Below the pieces are notes generated by a model that saw only the letters and a list, made by a program, of their open reading frames with translations, ran no database searches and was not told where the DNA came from. From an uncultured Erysipelotrichaceae bacterium (lineage in GTDB: Bacteria; Bacillota_I; Bacilli_A; Erysipelotrichales; Erysipelotrichaceae), in the NCBI GenBank assembly GCA_934692455.1, contig CAKUTY010000005.1, positions 1 to 26,433 of the forward strand: a DNA stretch of 26,433 nt. Direction: 5' to 3'. The first letter of the stretch is position 1; each line of letters begins with the position of its first letter. This document shows positions 1 to 7,369 of this stretch, piece by piece. A program made the position numbers and the translations under genes.

Positions 1-671
1 AGGCTCTTGAAGGCGATCCAGCTTATGAAGCTAAGATTGATGAATTAATGGATGCTGTAGATGAATACATCCCTTCACCAGCAAGAGAAATGGATAAGCC
101 ATTCTTAATGTCTGTAGAAGACGTATTCACAATCACTGGTCGTGGTACAGTTGCTACAGGTAGAGTAGAACGTGGTGTTGCTCACTTAAACGATGAAGTT
201 GAAATCGTTGGTATCAAGCCTACAAGAAAGACAGTTATCACTGGTCTTGAAATGTTCAGAAAGCAATTAGACTTAGCTGAAGCAGGCGATAACATCGGTG
301 CATTACTTCGTGGTGTAAACAGAGATGAAATCGAAAGAGGACAAGTATTAGCTAAGCCTGGTACAGTTACTCCTCATACAAAGTTCAAGGCTCAAGTATA
401 CGTATTAACTAAAGAAGAAGGTGGTCGTCATACTCCATTCGTAGTAAACTACCGTCCACAATTCTATTTCCGTACTACTGACGTTACTGGTGTTGTTGAA
501 GAAATCAAGGACAACAGTGGCGAACCAATGGAAATGGTAATGCCTGGTGATAACGTATTAATGACTGTTGAACTAATCGCTCCAATCGCTATTGAAAACG
601 GTACTAAGTTCTCAATCAGAGAAGGCGGTAGAACAGTAGGTTCTGGTAACGTTACTGAAATCGTTAAATAA
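1..671 (+). CDS. tuf: Elongation factor Tu (EF-Tu), 5'-truncated by the window edge
   Basis: The reading frame is open from base 3 to the TAA at 669-671 and gives 222 residues without a start, so the gene begins outside the window. EF-Tu is the GTPase that delivers aminoacyl-tRNA to the ribosomal A site in the cytoplasm. The visible part covers the end of the G domain (ALEGDPAYEAKI, then DEYIPSPARE) and all of domains 2 and 3. Hallmarks are FTITGRGTVATGRVERG in domain 2, and RHTPFVVNYRPQFYFRTTDVTG and the terminal REGGRTVGSGNVTEI in domain 3. The length matches residues of roughly 174-395 of a normal EF-Tu. A strong intrinsic terminator follows 26 bases after the stop, so tuf is the last gene of its transcript. 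Identification is essentially certain. Confidence 0.98.
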   Translation, partial: ALEGDPAYEAKIDELMDAVDEYIPSPAREMDKPFLMSVEDVFTITGRGTVATGRVERGVAHLNDEVEIVGIKPTRKTVITGLEMFRKQLDLAEAGDNIGALLRGVNRDEIERGQVLAKPGTVTPHTKFKAQVYVLTKEEGGRHTPFVVNYRPQFYFRTTDVTGVVEEIKDNSGEPMEMVMPGDNVLMTVELIAPIAIENGTKFSIREGGRTVGSGNVTEIVK

Positions 672-697
672 TTACTAATTGATTAATTAACTATATT

Positions 698-726
698 AAA
701 GGTTCACTACTAGTGAACCTTTTCTT
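698..726 (+). terminator. Intrinsic terminator of tuf
   Basis: An 11-bp perfect stem (698-708 AAAGGTTCACT pairs with 712-722) has a 3-nt loop and leads into a T-rich tail. It starts 26 bases after the tuf stop. The minus-strand gene ending at 725 abuts it. Read on the minus strand the hairpin has only a weak T-tract, so its use by that gene is uncertain. Confidence 0.9.
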
Positions 727-1369
727 ATTTAATCAAACTTTTAAAATCATCACGGACATAGATACAAGTATAATCTAATTCATTTTGATAGGAAGCCAAA
801 GTCACAAATATATCATGGATATGTATGACAGTAGGCTGAAATGTGCCCTCTTTGAATTCTTTATCAAGAAATTGCACATATTGTCTATTCACTTCATCAT
901 ATACAATGCCTCTATCAAAGTAACCAACAAACTCCTTAGGTCCCATTACAATACAATAATAATAAGAAGTATGATTATCATCGATTTTCTTAAACACCGC
1001 AACAACATCATCTTTCTTTATGGTATCACCATACTTTACCTCTCTATTTTCCCATTGATTAAATAGAACATCTAAGTCATCGTCGTTTGTATATAAACCG
1101 CTTATCTCATATTCTATTTGTTTATTAACAGACGAAAATAGATTGCTTGTACATGATATTTCTAGTTCATCACCATTAACATACGTTTTCTTTTCATTAG
1201 ACAATTCACATGTATATAGACCGCCAACATATTCAACATCAATATCTACAAAACCATTCTCTATTCCTTGTATTGACACCTTTACATTCCACTTATGAAA
1301 CATTAAAATATATAAAAGAGCTAGAAAAACTGTAATAAACACAATTAGTAATTTGTATTTCTTATTCAT
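725..1369 (-). CDS. Membrane-anchored protein of unknown function
   Basis: This 214-residue protein is not recognised. It has a short basic N-terminus (MNKKYK), one hydrophobic segment at about residues 7-26 and no other membrane span, so it is predicted to be N-terminally anchored with the rest outside the cytoplasm. The outer part is acidic and beta-rich in appearance. It has three cysteines, the first two about 19 residues apart (YTCEL, ISCTS) and the third at YYYCIV, plus a fourth near the end (YTCIYV). The start follows the upstream gene by 8 bases, and the Shine-Dalgarno TAGGAA overlaps that gene's stop, so the two are probably translationally coupled. It ends against the tuf terminator. 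A partner role for the secreted protein encoded upstream (anchor, immunity or chaperone) is inference only. Confidence 0.8.
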   Translation of the reverse strand: MNKKYKLLIVFITVFLALLYILMFHKWNVKVSIQGIENGFVDIDVEYVGGLYTCELSNEKKTYVNGDELEISCTSNLFSSVNKQIEYEISGLYTNDDDLDVLFNQWENREVKYGDTIKKDDVVAVFKKIDDNHTSYYYCIVMGPKEFVGYFDRGIVYDEVNRQYVQFLDKEFKEGTFQPTVIHIHDIFVTLASYQNELDYTCIYVRDDFKSLIK

Positions 1370-1377
1370 TTAATTTC

Positions 1378-1881
1378 CTATCTATAACCATATGCAGTAC
1401 CTTTATACACCTTATATTCCCCTTCAATTAAAGTGCAGTAACCTGAACCAGGTGCAGTTTCTACTAATTTTTTTACTTTATATAAATCATAAACTGCAAA
1501 CCCTACAAATTCGGCCAACCTACCGGTTCTATTAGTTACTGTTTGTGCTAGAGAACCACTAGATGAATAAGTCTCTTGATATGAATATGTCCATAATTCC
1601 GGAATCAAATTGAATGTATTAGCATTTGAAACCGTAAACACATGTTCTTCTTCTATAGTTACAGAATCAAGTGGCTGACTAAATGTTGCAAATGTTTTGT
1701 AAACTTCTTGATTGTTTGATGATTTTAAAGTTTTATTTGTACTACTACCAGTACATACATATACAGCCCCTATTGGTGTAATTGTATCTTCGCCAGATTC
1801 ATTTGCAAAAACAAGCAAAGGATTCAAAACCAAACAACTTACTGTTAAAAAAATCATACATTTTTTTAATATTTTATTCAT
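1378..1881 (-). CDS. Small secreted protein with signal peptide, unknown function
   Basis: This 167-residue protein has a clear Sec signal peptide: basic MNKILKK, a hydrophobic core, then LLVFA|NES with cleavage predicted after Ala26. The mature part is about 141 residues, rich in Ser, Thr, Tyr and Asn. It holds two cysteines, at about residues 43 (YVCTG) and 149 (GYCTL), which could form a disulfide joining the two ends. A DTITPIG motif follows the cleavage site; a comparable IMPTG follows the signal of the secreted protein at 5403. The start is supported by AGAAGGG about 9 bases upstream. It is the first gene of a two-gene unit with the membrane-anchored protein downstream. I do not recognise a family. 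A small toxin, peptide or adhesin-like protein are all possible. Confidence 0.8.
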   Translation of the reverse strand: MNKILKKCMIFLTVSCLVLNPLLVFANESGEDTITPIGAVYVCTGSSTNKTLKSSNNQEVYKTFATFSQPLDSVTIEEEHVFTVSNANTFNLIPELWTYSYQETYSSSGSLAQTVTNRTGRLAEFVGFAVYDLYKVKKLVETAPGSGYCTLIEGEYKVYKGTAYGYR

Positions 1882-2206
1882 ATATCTTTTCCCTTCTTAA
1901 GTATAATAATTATTAATCAAAAATTTTAGAATAGACCATAAACACATAATATATGTCTATCTTTAATAAAAACATCATTTTCAATAAAATAGCGCATCAC
2001 GTATTTACCTTTAAAAATTCATTCCCCACAAGCTACCAGATTGAGGGCTAAAACTAATATAAGATAATCACCATAAAATTCCCTTTAACTATTGCCTTTC
2101 TTTTTATATTTTTATACTAAATTATTTTTTCACAAATATATAGTCTTTTATTCCTTACCATTATTTTGATAAAATATTATTTGGTGATTGTTAATATCAT
2201 GTTCTC
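1882..2206. other. AT-rich non-coding gap with one inverted repeat
   Basis: This gap of about 325 bp lies upstream of the secreted-protein gene and downstream of the CcdA-TlpA gene. I see no convincing ORF, RNA gene or well-spaced -35/-10 pair. The only structure noted is an imperfect inverted repeat, ATAGACCATA (1931-1940) with TATGTCTAT (1952-1960), differing by one extra base. It sits about 50-80 bases before the 1881 start and could be an operator or a transcript hairpin. Part of the promoter of the two-gene unit must lie here but cannot be fixed by eye. Confidence 0.5.
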
Positions 2207-2235
2207 ACAAAAAAACTCAAGTTTTACCTTGAGTT
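2207..2235 (-). terminator. Intrinsic terminator of the G3E/CcdA-TlpA operon
   Basis: On the minus strand an 8-bp perfect stem (AACTCAAG/CTTGAGTT, 2214-2221 with 2228-2235) with a 6-nt loop is followed by a run of T residues (2215 down to 2209). The stem begins inside the stop codon of the CcdA-TlpA gene. Confidence 0.9.
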
Positions 2236-3337
2236 AATTTTCTTGTTCTTTAACCTTATTAAGTAATGAATTCAAACCATCCTTATCATAAGCACCAGAC
2301 ACATAACCAAGTATCTTATTATCCTTTCCCGCTACAAACATAGTAGGATAACCAGATGGACGGAACAAACTATATAAAGTATCATCATTATCAATAATTA
2401 CTTGTAACTCAATACCCTGTTCCTTAATAAACTCTTTAATTTGATCCTCACTTGCCCCAGAAGTATTTGATGACATTACATAGAAACTCTTTACATCATC
2501 ATTCTCTTTCGCAAAAGCTTGGTAATCAGGAATCTCCTTTATACAATAATGACACCATGTCGCAATGAAATTTAAAGTAACATACTTATCCTTATAATCA
2601 CTAAAGTTAATCACATTACCATCTTGATCAAAGAAATCACCACTTGGTAGTACATTTTTATCTTCAACAGTAGTTGTATTATTATTACTTATTTTATTCA
2701 AATTCTTATAGCCATTCATAAAACTATATGAACCATAAATAATAAGAATAACACCTGCCACAATACTCACATACTTTAATACATGTTTCTTACTCTTAAG
2801 ATAAGTAACAACCTTACTTGTGAATAAGCCTGTAATAAAGAAAGGAATCAATAGCCCTAAGGCATATACCATCACATATAGGAAACCAGAAGCGCTGTTA
2901 GCGCCAATTAAAATGGCACTAGACAACATTGGGCCTATACATGGTGACATTACAAGGGAAAAGACAAATCCTAATAGGAACGCCTTAAAATAGTTCATAT
3001 TAGAGGTATCAAAATCTAGGGCTTTGTTGAAACCTGGAAGTTGAATCTTAAGAACACCTACTTCCTTTAAGCCAAACAAGATAATTAAAATACCACTAAT
3101 CAAAGACACCATATCACTATATTTATCTAAGAAAGGCTTAATCGTATCAACTGCTAAAGCCAGAATAAAAAAGATTAAACTAAGTCCCAAGACAAAACAT
3201 AATGAATTTAAGAATACTTCTAATTTATTATCCTTCTTATCCGTTGCCAAATATGACATATACAAGGGAATCATAGGCAACACACAAGGTGACAAGAAAG
3301 ATAATAAACCCTCTATAAATAAGCCTACTAAAGTCAT
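2234..3337 (-). CDS. CcdA-type transmembrane electron carrier fused to a TlpA/ResA-like thioredoxin domain
   Basis: This 367-residue protein has two parts. Residues 1 to about 210 are a CcdA/DsbD-type membrane domain with six hydrophobic segments. Its two redox cysteines are in SFLSPCVLPMIPLY (C18) and MSPCIGPML (C133). In the family these carry electrons from cytoplasmic thioredoxin across the membrane. After an Asn/Thr-rich linker (about 215-225), residues 230-367 form a TlpA-like thioredoxin fold. It has active site WCHYC (C262, C265) and cis-proline P331 in SGYPTMFV, and is predicted to face outside. The fused domain would therefore be kept reduced by its own membrane domain. There is no separate signal peptide; the first span serves. 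Its start overlaps the preceding G3E-like gene by one base (TAATG), so it is translationally coupled. Roles in the family include cytochrome c maturation and general extracytoplasmic reduction. No cytochrome genes are seen here. Confidence 0.93.
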   Translation of the reverse strand: MTLVGLFIEGLLSFLSPCVLPMIPLYMSYLATDKKDNKLEVFLNSLCFVLGLSLIFFILALAVDTIKPFLDKYSDMVSLISGILIILFGLKEVGVLKIQLPGFNKALDFDTSNMNYFKAFLLGFVFSLVMSPCIGPMLSSAILIGANSASGFLYVMVYALGLLIPFFITGLFTSKVVTYLKSKKHVLKYVSIVAGVILIIYGSYSFMNGYKNLNKISNNNTTTVEDKNVLPSGDFFDQDGNVINFSDYKDKYVTLNFIATWCHYCIKEIPDYQAFAKENDDVKSFYVMSSNTSGASEDQIKEFIKEQGIELQVIIDNDDTLYSLFRPSGYPTMFVAGKDNKILGYVSGAYDKDGLNSLLNKVKEQEN

Positions 3338-4245
3338 TAGTTAAAATTCACATACTCATCCTTAGGCTTATCAATTTCACCAGCACTCTTACCCTCAATA
3401 TAGATACGAACACCGCCTTTTTCATTTCTAACCCTAAAGATACCCTCTACATGATAATAGTGACCTTCAATATATTCTCCATCAAGATCAGTCACCATCA
3501 TCGCTAGACGTTGTACATCGTTTGCACAACATACCATCGCGAATCTGCCAAATACCTTGGTCTTCTTATCTCCCTCAAAATAGAAACCATTGAACTTAAT
3601 AGGAGCACCATTATACTTCTCATAATTATCGATCGCATCCATATAGAATAGACCATAATCAGTATCACTAATATCTAGATTATCTCTATTAAACAAATCA
3701 TCCTTAGGCATCTCATACATATTGCCATTTTCATCTTCTAAACCAATAGCACAATATTGATTCATGCTCTTGATATTATTTCTTAAATATCTAAAATCAG
3801 CACCCTCATAACGATTTAACACGATAATCTCACACGCATTAACATGATTAAATAAGAACTGAGGCATATTAGTAACCTGTAACTTAAACTTAGACGCATC
3901 AATAGTACAAATAAGTTGTGCAAACTCCATACCCAAAGGCAAATCCATATTAATCAAAGTCGCATCATCATCCATACCATTAAACTCAATAAAGAAACGA
4001 TCTGGATTATAAATATCATCAAGTTCTAACAACTTATTATCATCAAAATCCTTATAATCCAAATAAACAACATCACTATGAGTCTTCTCTAAAAACTCCT
4101 TATCATATTCCTCATCACCCTCTTCAAAAGAAATGATCAAAGTAGATTCTCCTTCTGTAAAACGTGGATCTGACAAAGTTCTCTTAATTGCAGTAGTCTT
4201 ACCAGAATCAAGAAAACCCGTAACCATATATATAGGTCTATCCAT
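3337..4245 (-). CDS. G3E (CobW)-like GTPase with a C-terminal YcgQ/DUF1980-like domain
   Basis: From the start chosen here the protein has 302 residues. A longer reading from ATG 4287 would add 14 residues inside the upstream gene; ATG 4245 is preferred because AAAGAGG lies 6 bases upstream and the overlap is only 8 bases. The N-terminal domain has the P-loop GFLDSGKTT (residues 10-18) and a Walker-B-like FIEFNG (85-90). The guanine-specificity motif is degenerate (LNRYEGAD, about 143-150), and the CXCC metal motif of typical G3E proteins is absent. Residues 215-302 look like the C-terminal soluble domain of YcgQ/TIGR03943 proteins: GRFAMVCCANDVQ (C239-C240), YYHVEGIF and a final P-x-x-x-Y. 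G3E proteins handle metals or insert cofactors, and YcgQ-type proteins accompany YraQ/YcgR permeases. Metal trafficking is therefore inferred, possibly with the CC pair as a ligand. Confidence 0.8.
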   Translation of the reverse strand: MDRPIYMVTGFLDSGKTTAIKRTLSDPRFTEGESTLIISFEEGDEEYDKEFLEKTHSDVVYLDYKDFDDNKLLELDDIYNPDRFFIEFNGMDDDATLINMDLPLGMEFAQLICTIDASKFKLQVTNMPQFLFNHVNACEIIVLNRYEGADFRYLRNNIKSMNQYCAIGLEDENGNMYEMPKDDLFNRDNLDISDTDYGLFYMDAIDNYEKYNGAPIKFNGFYFEGDKKTKVFGRFAMVCCANDVQRLAMMVTDLDGEYIEGHYYHVEGIFRVRNEKGGVRIYIEGKSAGEIDKPKDEYVNFN

Positions 4246-5197
4246 GGAAAACCTCTTTATATTTATTTCTATCAATCTTGGTACCAATAATAGAAACTAA
4301 AGAATCATTCCTCTTTTCACCTAAGTAAATATGATATTCATTTAAAACATAATTTAGATACAAAGTACCCTCATTTGAATTAACATAACCCTTGATACGA
4401 ATAATATCTTCATCAACATCACTCAAGATACTCTCAAGTTCTTCCTTAGTAAATACATAATCAGTTCTAATGATTTGATTCTTAAATACTTCATCCTCAT
4501 CGTCATCATCATGATGGTGGTGATGTTCATGGTCGTGATCGTGATCATGGTGGTGATGACCACAACAACATTCATGGTCGTGCTCATGATCATGATGACA
4601 TTCACACTCACATTCTTCCTCATGACCTGCCACAATCAAATCCATCAATTCTTCAATAGAATAAGACTCAATTGGCTTATCAATAATAATCACATCATCA
4701 TTAATCTCATGAATGATTTCCTTTGCGCTATCTACCTTATCATCAGCTACATCAACATGAGACAAGATAATCGCATTAGCAGCCTTAACCTGATCATCAA
4801 AGTATTCCTTGAAATTCTTATGATACTTCTTACAAGTCTTAACATCTACTACACATACATGAGAAACTACTCTAAAATCCTCATCTTCTTTTACTACATT
4901 TAAAATATCAGATAACTTGCCAACACCAGATGGTTCAATAATCAAATCAGTTACATCCATATCTTCAATCTCTTCAAGAGCTGTTTCAAAGTCACCTCTT
5001 AAAGAACAGCAGATACAACCATTATTAATCTCTTTTACATTCAATGCACTATCGAAGAAAGCTCCATCAACACCAACTTCACCAAACTCATTCTCTAGTA
5101 ACATTACCTTAGAAAACTTCTTCTCTGTTAATAACTTTTGAATGAAAGTAGTCTTACCAGCACCCAAAAAGCCTGAAATAATATAAACATTTATCAT
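4238..5197 (-). CDS. G3E (CobW/YjiA-type) GTPase with a His/Asp/Cys-rich metal-binding insert
   Basis: This 319-residue cytoplasmic protein has the G3E order of motifs: P-loop GFLGAGKTT (9-17), the metal-binding CICC (61-64), Walker B IIEPSG (86-91) and SHVD (136-139) at the place of the usual NKxD. Residues 181-226 are an extreme low-complexity insert of His, Asp, Glu and Cys, including ECECEC, DHECCCGHHHH and a terminal acidic run. Such inserts are typical of zinc, nickel or cobalt chaperones in this family. A CobW C-terminal domain follows (about 228-319). The start has AGAAGG about 10 bases upstream. It heads the operon with the second G3E-like protein and CcdA-TlpA. The metal cannot be told from sequence; I found no Zur-like palindrome upstream. 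Confidence 0.93.
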   Translation of the reverse strand: MINVYIISGFLGAGKTTFIQKLLTEKKFSKVMLLENEFGEVGVDGAFFDSALNVKEINNGCICCSLRGDFETALEEIEDMDVTDLIIEPSGVGKLSDILNVVKEDEDFRVVSHVCVVDVKTCKKYHKNFKEYFDDQVKAANAIILSHVDVADDKVDSAKEIIHEINDDVIIIDKPIESYSIEELMDLIVAGHEEECECECHHDHEHDHECCCGHHHHDHDHDHEHHHHHDDDDEDEVFKNQIIRTDYVFTKEELESILSDVDEDIIRIKGYVNSNEGTLYLNYVLNEYHIYLGEKRNDSLVSIIGTKIDRNKYKEVFHG

Positions 5198-5300
5198 AAA
5201 TATAAAACCTTCTTTCTTTACCTTTTATATTTTAACATCCTTGTAAAGATGGAAGTCCTTAATTACTCATTAGAGTGCTCCTATCTTTGAAGAAAAGAGT

Positions 5301-5344
5301 TTGCAGTCATAATCGTTTACAAGTATAGATGCTAATTTTATAAT
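5301..5344 (+). promoter_or_regulatory. Promoter of the bacteriocin-like operon (two overlapping sigma-A type candidates)
   Basis: TTTACA (5316-5321), a 17-base spacer and TATAAT (5339-5344) form a near-consensus vegetative promoter. A second pair, TTGCAG (5301-5306), 17 bases, TATAGA (5324-5329), overlaps it 15 bases upstream. The expected start near 5351 gives a 5' leader of about 50 bases that ends in a perfect Shine-Dalgarno, AAAGGAGG (5387-5394), 8 bases before the ATG at 5403. Confidence 0.85.
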
Positions 5345-5402
5345 AAAAGCATAAATAGTAAATGTTGCAACATAACTATAAGTTTCAAAGGAGGAAAAAA
5401 GA

Positions 5403-5858
5403 ATGAAACTTTTCAAGATCTTATGTACAAGTTTATTAGTGCTCACAATTTCAATGGTCATTCCAGCAAAAACTCTTTTTGCGGAAGAAGGAAATTACCA
5501 AATAATGCCGACAGGCTTAACAAAGCCTTTTAGTAAAAATGGCAATAGATTTTCCGCTTATTCTGATGGGGTAAATGGATATGAGGTACAATTTTCTGTG
5601 TCAGGAACATACTATTATGGAGTAAATGGTCAAGGACAACGATTTGCAAGAGATGTTAATGTAACAAGTTGCACATCTGGAGTAAATGATAATCATGGAC
5701 CTCAAGACGGTAGTCATAATGCTAGAGTAGTACATACGGCAAATTACGTTTCATACTCTGGAAATTCAGCTTCAATTGTCGTTACATCAAGAGTTAAAGA
5801 AACGATTAATGGTACAGTTAAATATGTTAGTCATCGATATGTCTTCTACTTGCCATGA
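5403..5858 (+). CDS. Secreted small protein, lactococcin-972-like bacteriocin candidate
   Basis: This 151-residue protein has a Sec signal peptide (MKLFK, hydrophobic core, KTLFA|EEG, cleavage predicted after Ala27) and a mature part of about 124 residues. The C-terminal region resembles the lactococcin 972 family in the order of features. GTYYYG (68-73) corresponds to the GG/GT-W-x-x-G start of that family. VNDNHGPQDGSHNARVV (94-110) resembles its SNYxHxxxxHxATV core. The tail is aromatic (HRYVFYLP). Unlike the classic member there is about 40 residues of extra sequence before the core (with IMPTG near the mature N-terminus) and one cysteine (C90). Known Lcn972 genes are followed by ABC-type immunity or export genes, as here. 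Translation is strongly signalled by AAAGGAGG, and the stop overlaps the permease start by 4 bases (ATGA). Being secreted is near certain; the family call is a motif judgement. Confidence 0.65.
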   Translation: MKLFKILCTSLLVLTISMVIPAKTLFAEEGNYQIMPTGLTKPFSKNGNRFSAYSDGVNGYEVQFSVSGTYYYGVNGQGQRFARDVNVTSCTSGVNDNHGPQDGSHNARVVHTANYVSYSGNSASIVVTSRVKETINGTVKYVSHRYVFYLP

Positions 5859-7369
5859 TTACTAGAATTCTAAATTCAATAATACATAGAATTAGACAAA
5901 CATCACTGCTTATAGTGGTGATGTTTGTTATTTCTTGTTTATTATTTACAAGCTATTTTTTTAAAAATATTGGTAATCAAGTTAAAAGTGGTTTTACCAA
6001 AAATGTAAATTCTCTAGTTGCTCTAAACAACAATCTCACTCTTGGAAGATTAGATTTTGATATAAATACAGTACAAAAAGCAACAGAAGAATATTATTCT
6101 GATTTAACCAATATAAAAAACGAATTTAATCCAAAATATATTGATATAAATCTAAGAATGAACGGAAAGCTTATTAAAGCCTACAGTGATGTATATGGTC
6201 TTACTTTCAACTCTAATCCTTCAGAAGTTAAAGAAGCAAACACAAACGGTGATTATTTTAATATCTTTGAGATATCAGCATTTGATGAATACAAAAAAGG
6301 AAGATTAGATTATTATTCACCTTTTCCATTATATAGTTGTCAAAATAGTGACTTCTCGATTATTCACTATAAATACAATTATTATACATATCAAGAAGGT
6401 GAAGAAATTATAGTAAACTACTCAAAAATCAAAAAAGGAAGAACATTCAATGACCGCGAACTTGAAAAAGGAAGTTTGGTATGTGTGATTACACCTAACA
6501 CTTATCAATATGTCGATGGCAAAATAAAAAAAGTAAATGTTGGTGATTATATTTCCTATTCAATAATGGAGACTAACAACGAAAATATTGAAATACATAA
6601 AACATATGATTTAAAAGTAATTGGCATCCTAAACGATGATATCCACTATACGCCTAAAGGTACAAGTTTTAGTCACGGTGCCATAATACCAGAAAAGTTA
6701 TTTCTTGAAATGCTTATGGAAGCCAAACAAGTAGATAAAGATGAGGCATATTATCTTTTTATGCCTGTTATAGCAACCCTTTCTGATTTTAAAGACATGG
6801 AAAAGTTTATCAACTACATGCAAGATTTAAACACGATACAAGGAAAAAGCATCGATTACGAGACTTCTCTTGACACATATTATAGTTTTGCGGGACATAT
6901 AGAAGCCATATCATATAATACTAGTTTCTTATTTAAATTCGCCTTAATCGCTACAATATTTTTATATATCTTAATAATTAATTTGGATTTAAATAGAAGA
7001 AGAAAAGAAATTGGCTTGCTCTCGTCTCTTGGACAAAGCAAAACATCAATAATGTTAGAACTTATTCTTCAGTATTTAATAATATCTATAATTGCCTTGA
7101 TATTTGCGGTAGTAGTATCCCTTCTTATCAGCAAGTATCTTGTTGCCATATTTGAGAATATGGATTTCATAAGCAATTTTAACGTTGAAGACAAAATATT
7201 AGATTATACTGACGGCATAAACACCATTAATAACCTAAGAATAAATATTGATAATATACAAATACTAAAGATTTCAGGTATTGAAATCATTACCATTATC
7301 TTAAGCACAATCATCAGTGTATTGTCTATATTTACCATTAAAGTAAGAGAGGTCATGATAGATGAATAA
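5855..7369 (+). CDS. FtsX/MacB-type ABC permease (bacteriocin-associated membrane protein), first copy
   Basis: This 504-residue protein has one membrane span near the N-terminus (about 17-36), a large extracytoplasmic region (about 40-355) and three C-terminal spans (about 360-378, 405-427 and 474-495). That is the FtsX/MacB topology. The loop RRKEIGLLSSLGQSK after the second span matches the family's coupling segment that contacts the ATPase. Proteins of this fold in MacB/LolC-type systems transmit mechanical force across the membrane rather than forming a pore. In bacteriocin clusters they give export or immunity. The start overlaps the secreted-protein stop by 4 bases and the end overlaps the ATPase start by 8 bases, so it is tightly coupled to both. 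It is paralogous to the permease at 8029. Which permease faces which task is unknown. Confidence 0.85.
   Translation: MITRILNSIIHRIRQTSLLIVVMFVISCLLFTSYFFKNIGNQVKSGFTKNVNSLVALNNNLTLGRLDFDINTVQKATEEYYSDLTNIKNEFNPKYIDINLRMNGKLIKAYSDVYGLTFNSNPSEVKEANTNGDYFNIFEISAFDEYKKGRLDYYSPFPLYSCQNSDFSIIHYKYNYYTYQEGEEIIVNYSKIKKGRTFNDRELEKGSLVCVITPNTYQYVDGKIKKVNVGDYISYSIMETNNENIEIHKTYDLKVIGILNDDIHYTPKGTSFSHGAIIPEKLFLEMLMEAKQVDKDEAYYLFMPVIATLSDFKDMEKFINYMQDLNTIQGKSIDYETSLDTYYSFAGHIEAISYNTSFLFKFALIATIFLYILIINLDLNRRRKEIGLLSSLGQSKTSIMLELILQYLIISIIALIFAVVVSLLISKYLVAIFENMDFISNFNVEDKILDYTDGINTINNLRINIDNIQILKISGIEIITIILSTIISVLSIFTIKVREVMIDE

Noticed and set aside
785..1066. 93-residue plus-strand ORF opposite the membrane-anchored gene
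   Set aside because: There is no Shine-Dalgarno, composition is typical of an AT-rich antisense frame, and the opposite gene has coupled signals.
4246..4287. Longer start (ATG 4287) for the second G3E-like protein
   Set aside because: It lies 50 bases inside the upstream gene, has no Shine-Dalgarno, and adds 14 residues before the P-loop strand; ATG 4245 has AAAGAGG at the right distance.
4475..4903. 142-residue plus-strand ORF rich in Met, Val and Ile
   Set aside because: It is the antisense of the His-rich tract of the G3E gene; low-complexity coding on one strand keeps the other frame open.
5198..5300. Zur- or Fur-type operator or promoter for the G3E operon
   Set aside because: Palindrome-like pieces (TAATTACTCATTA) are short and do not fit a known box; no well-spaced -35/-10 pair could be chosen on the minus strand.
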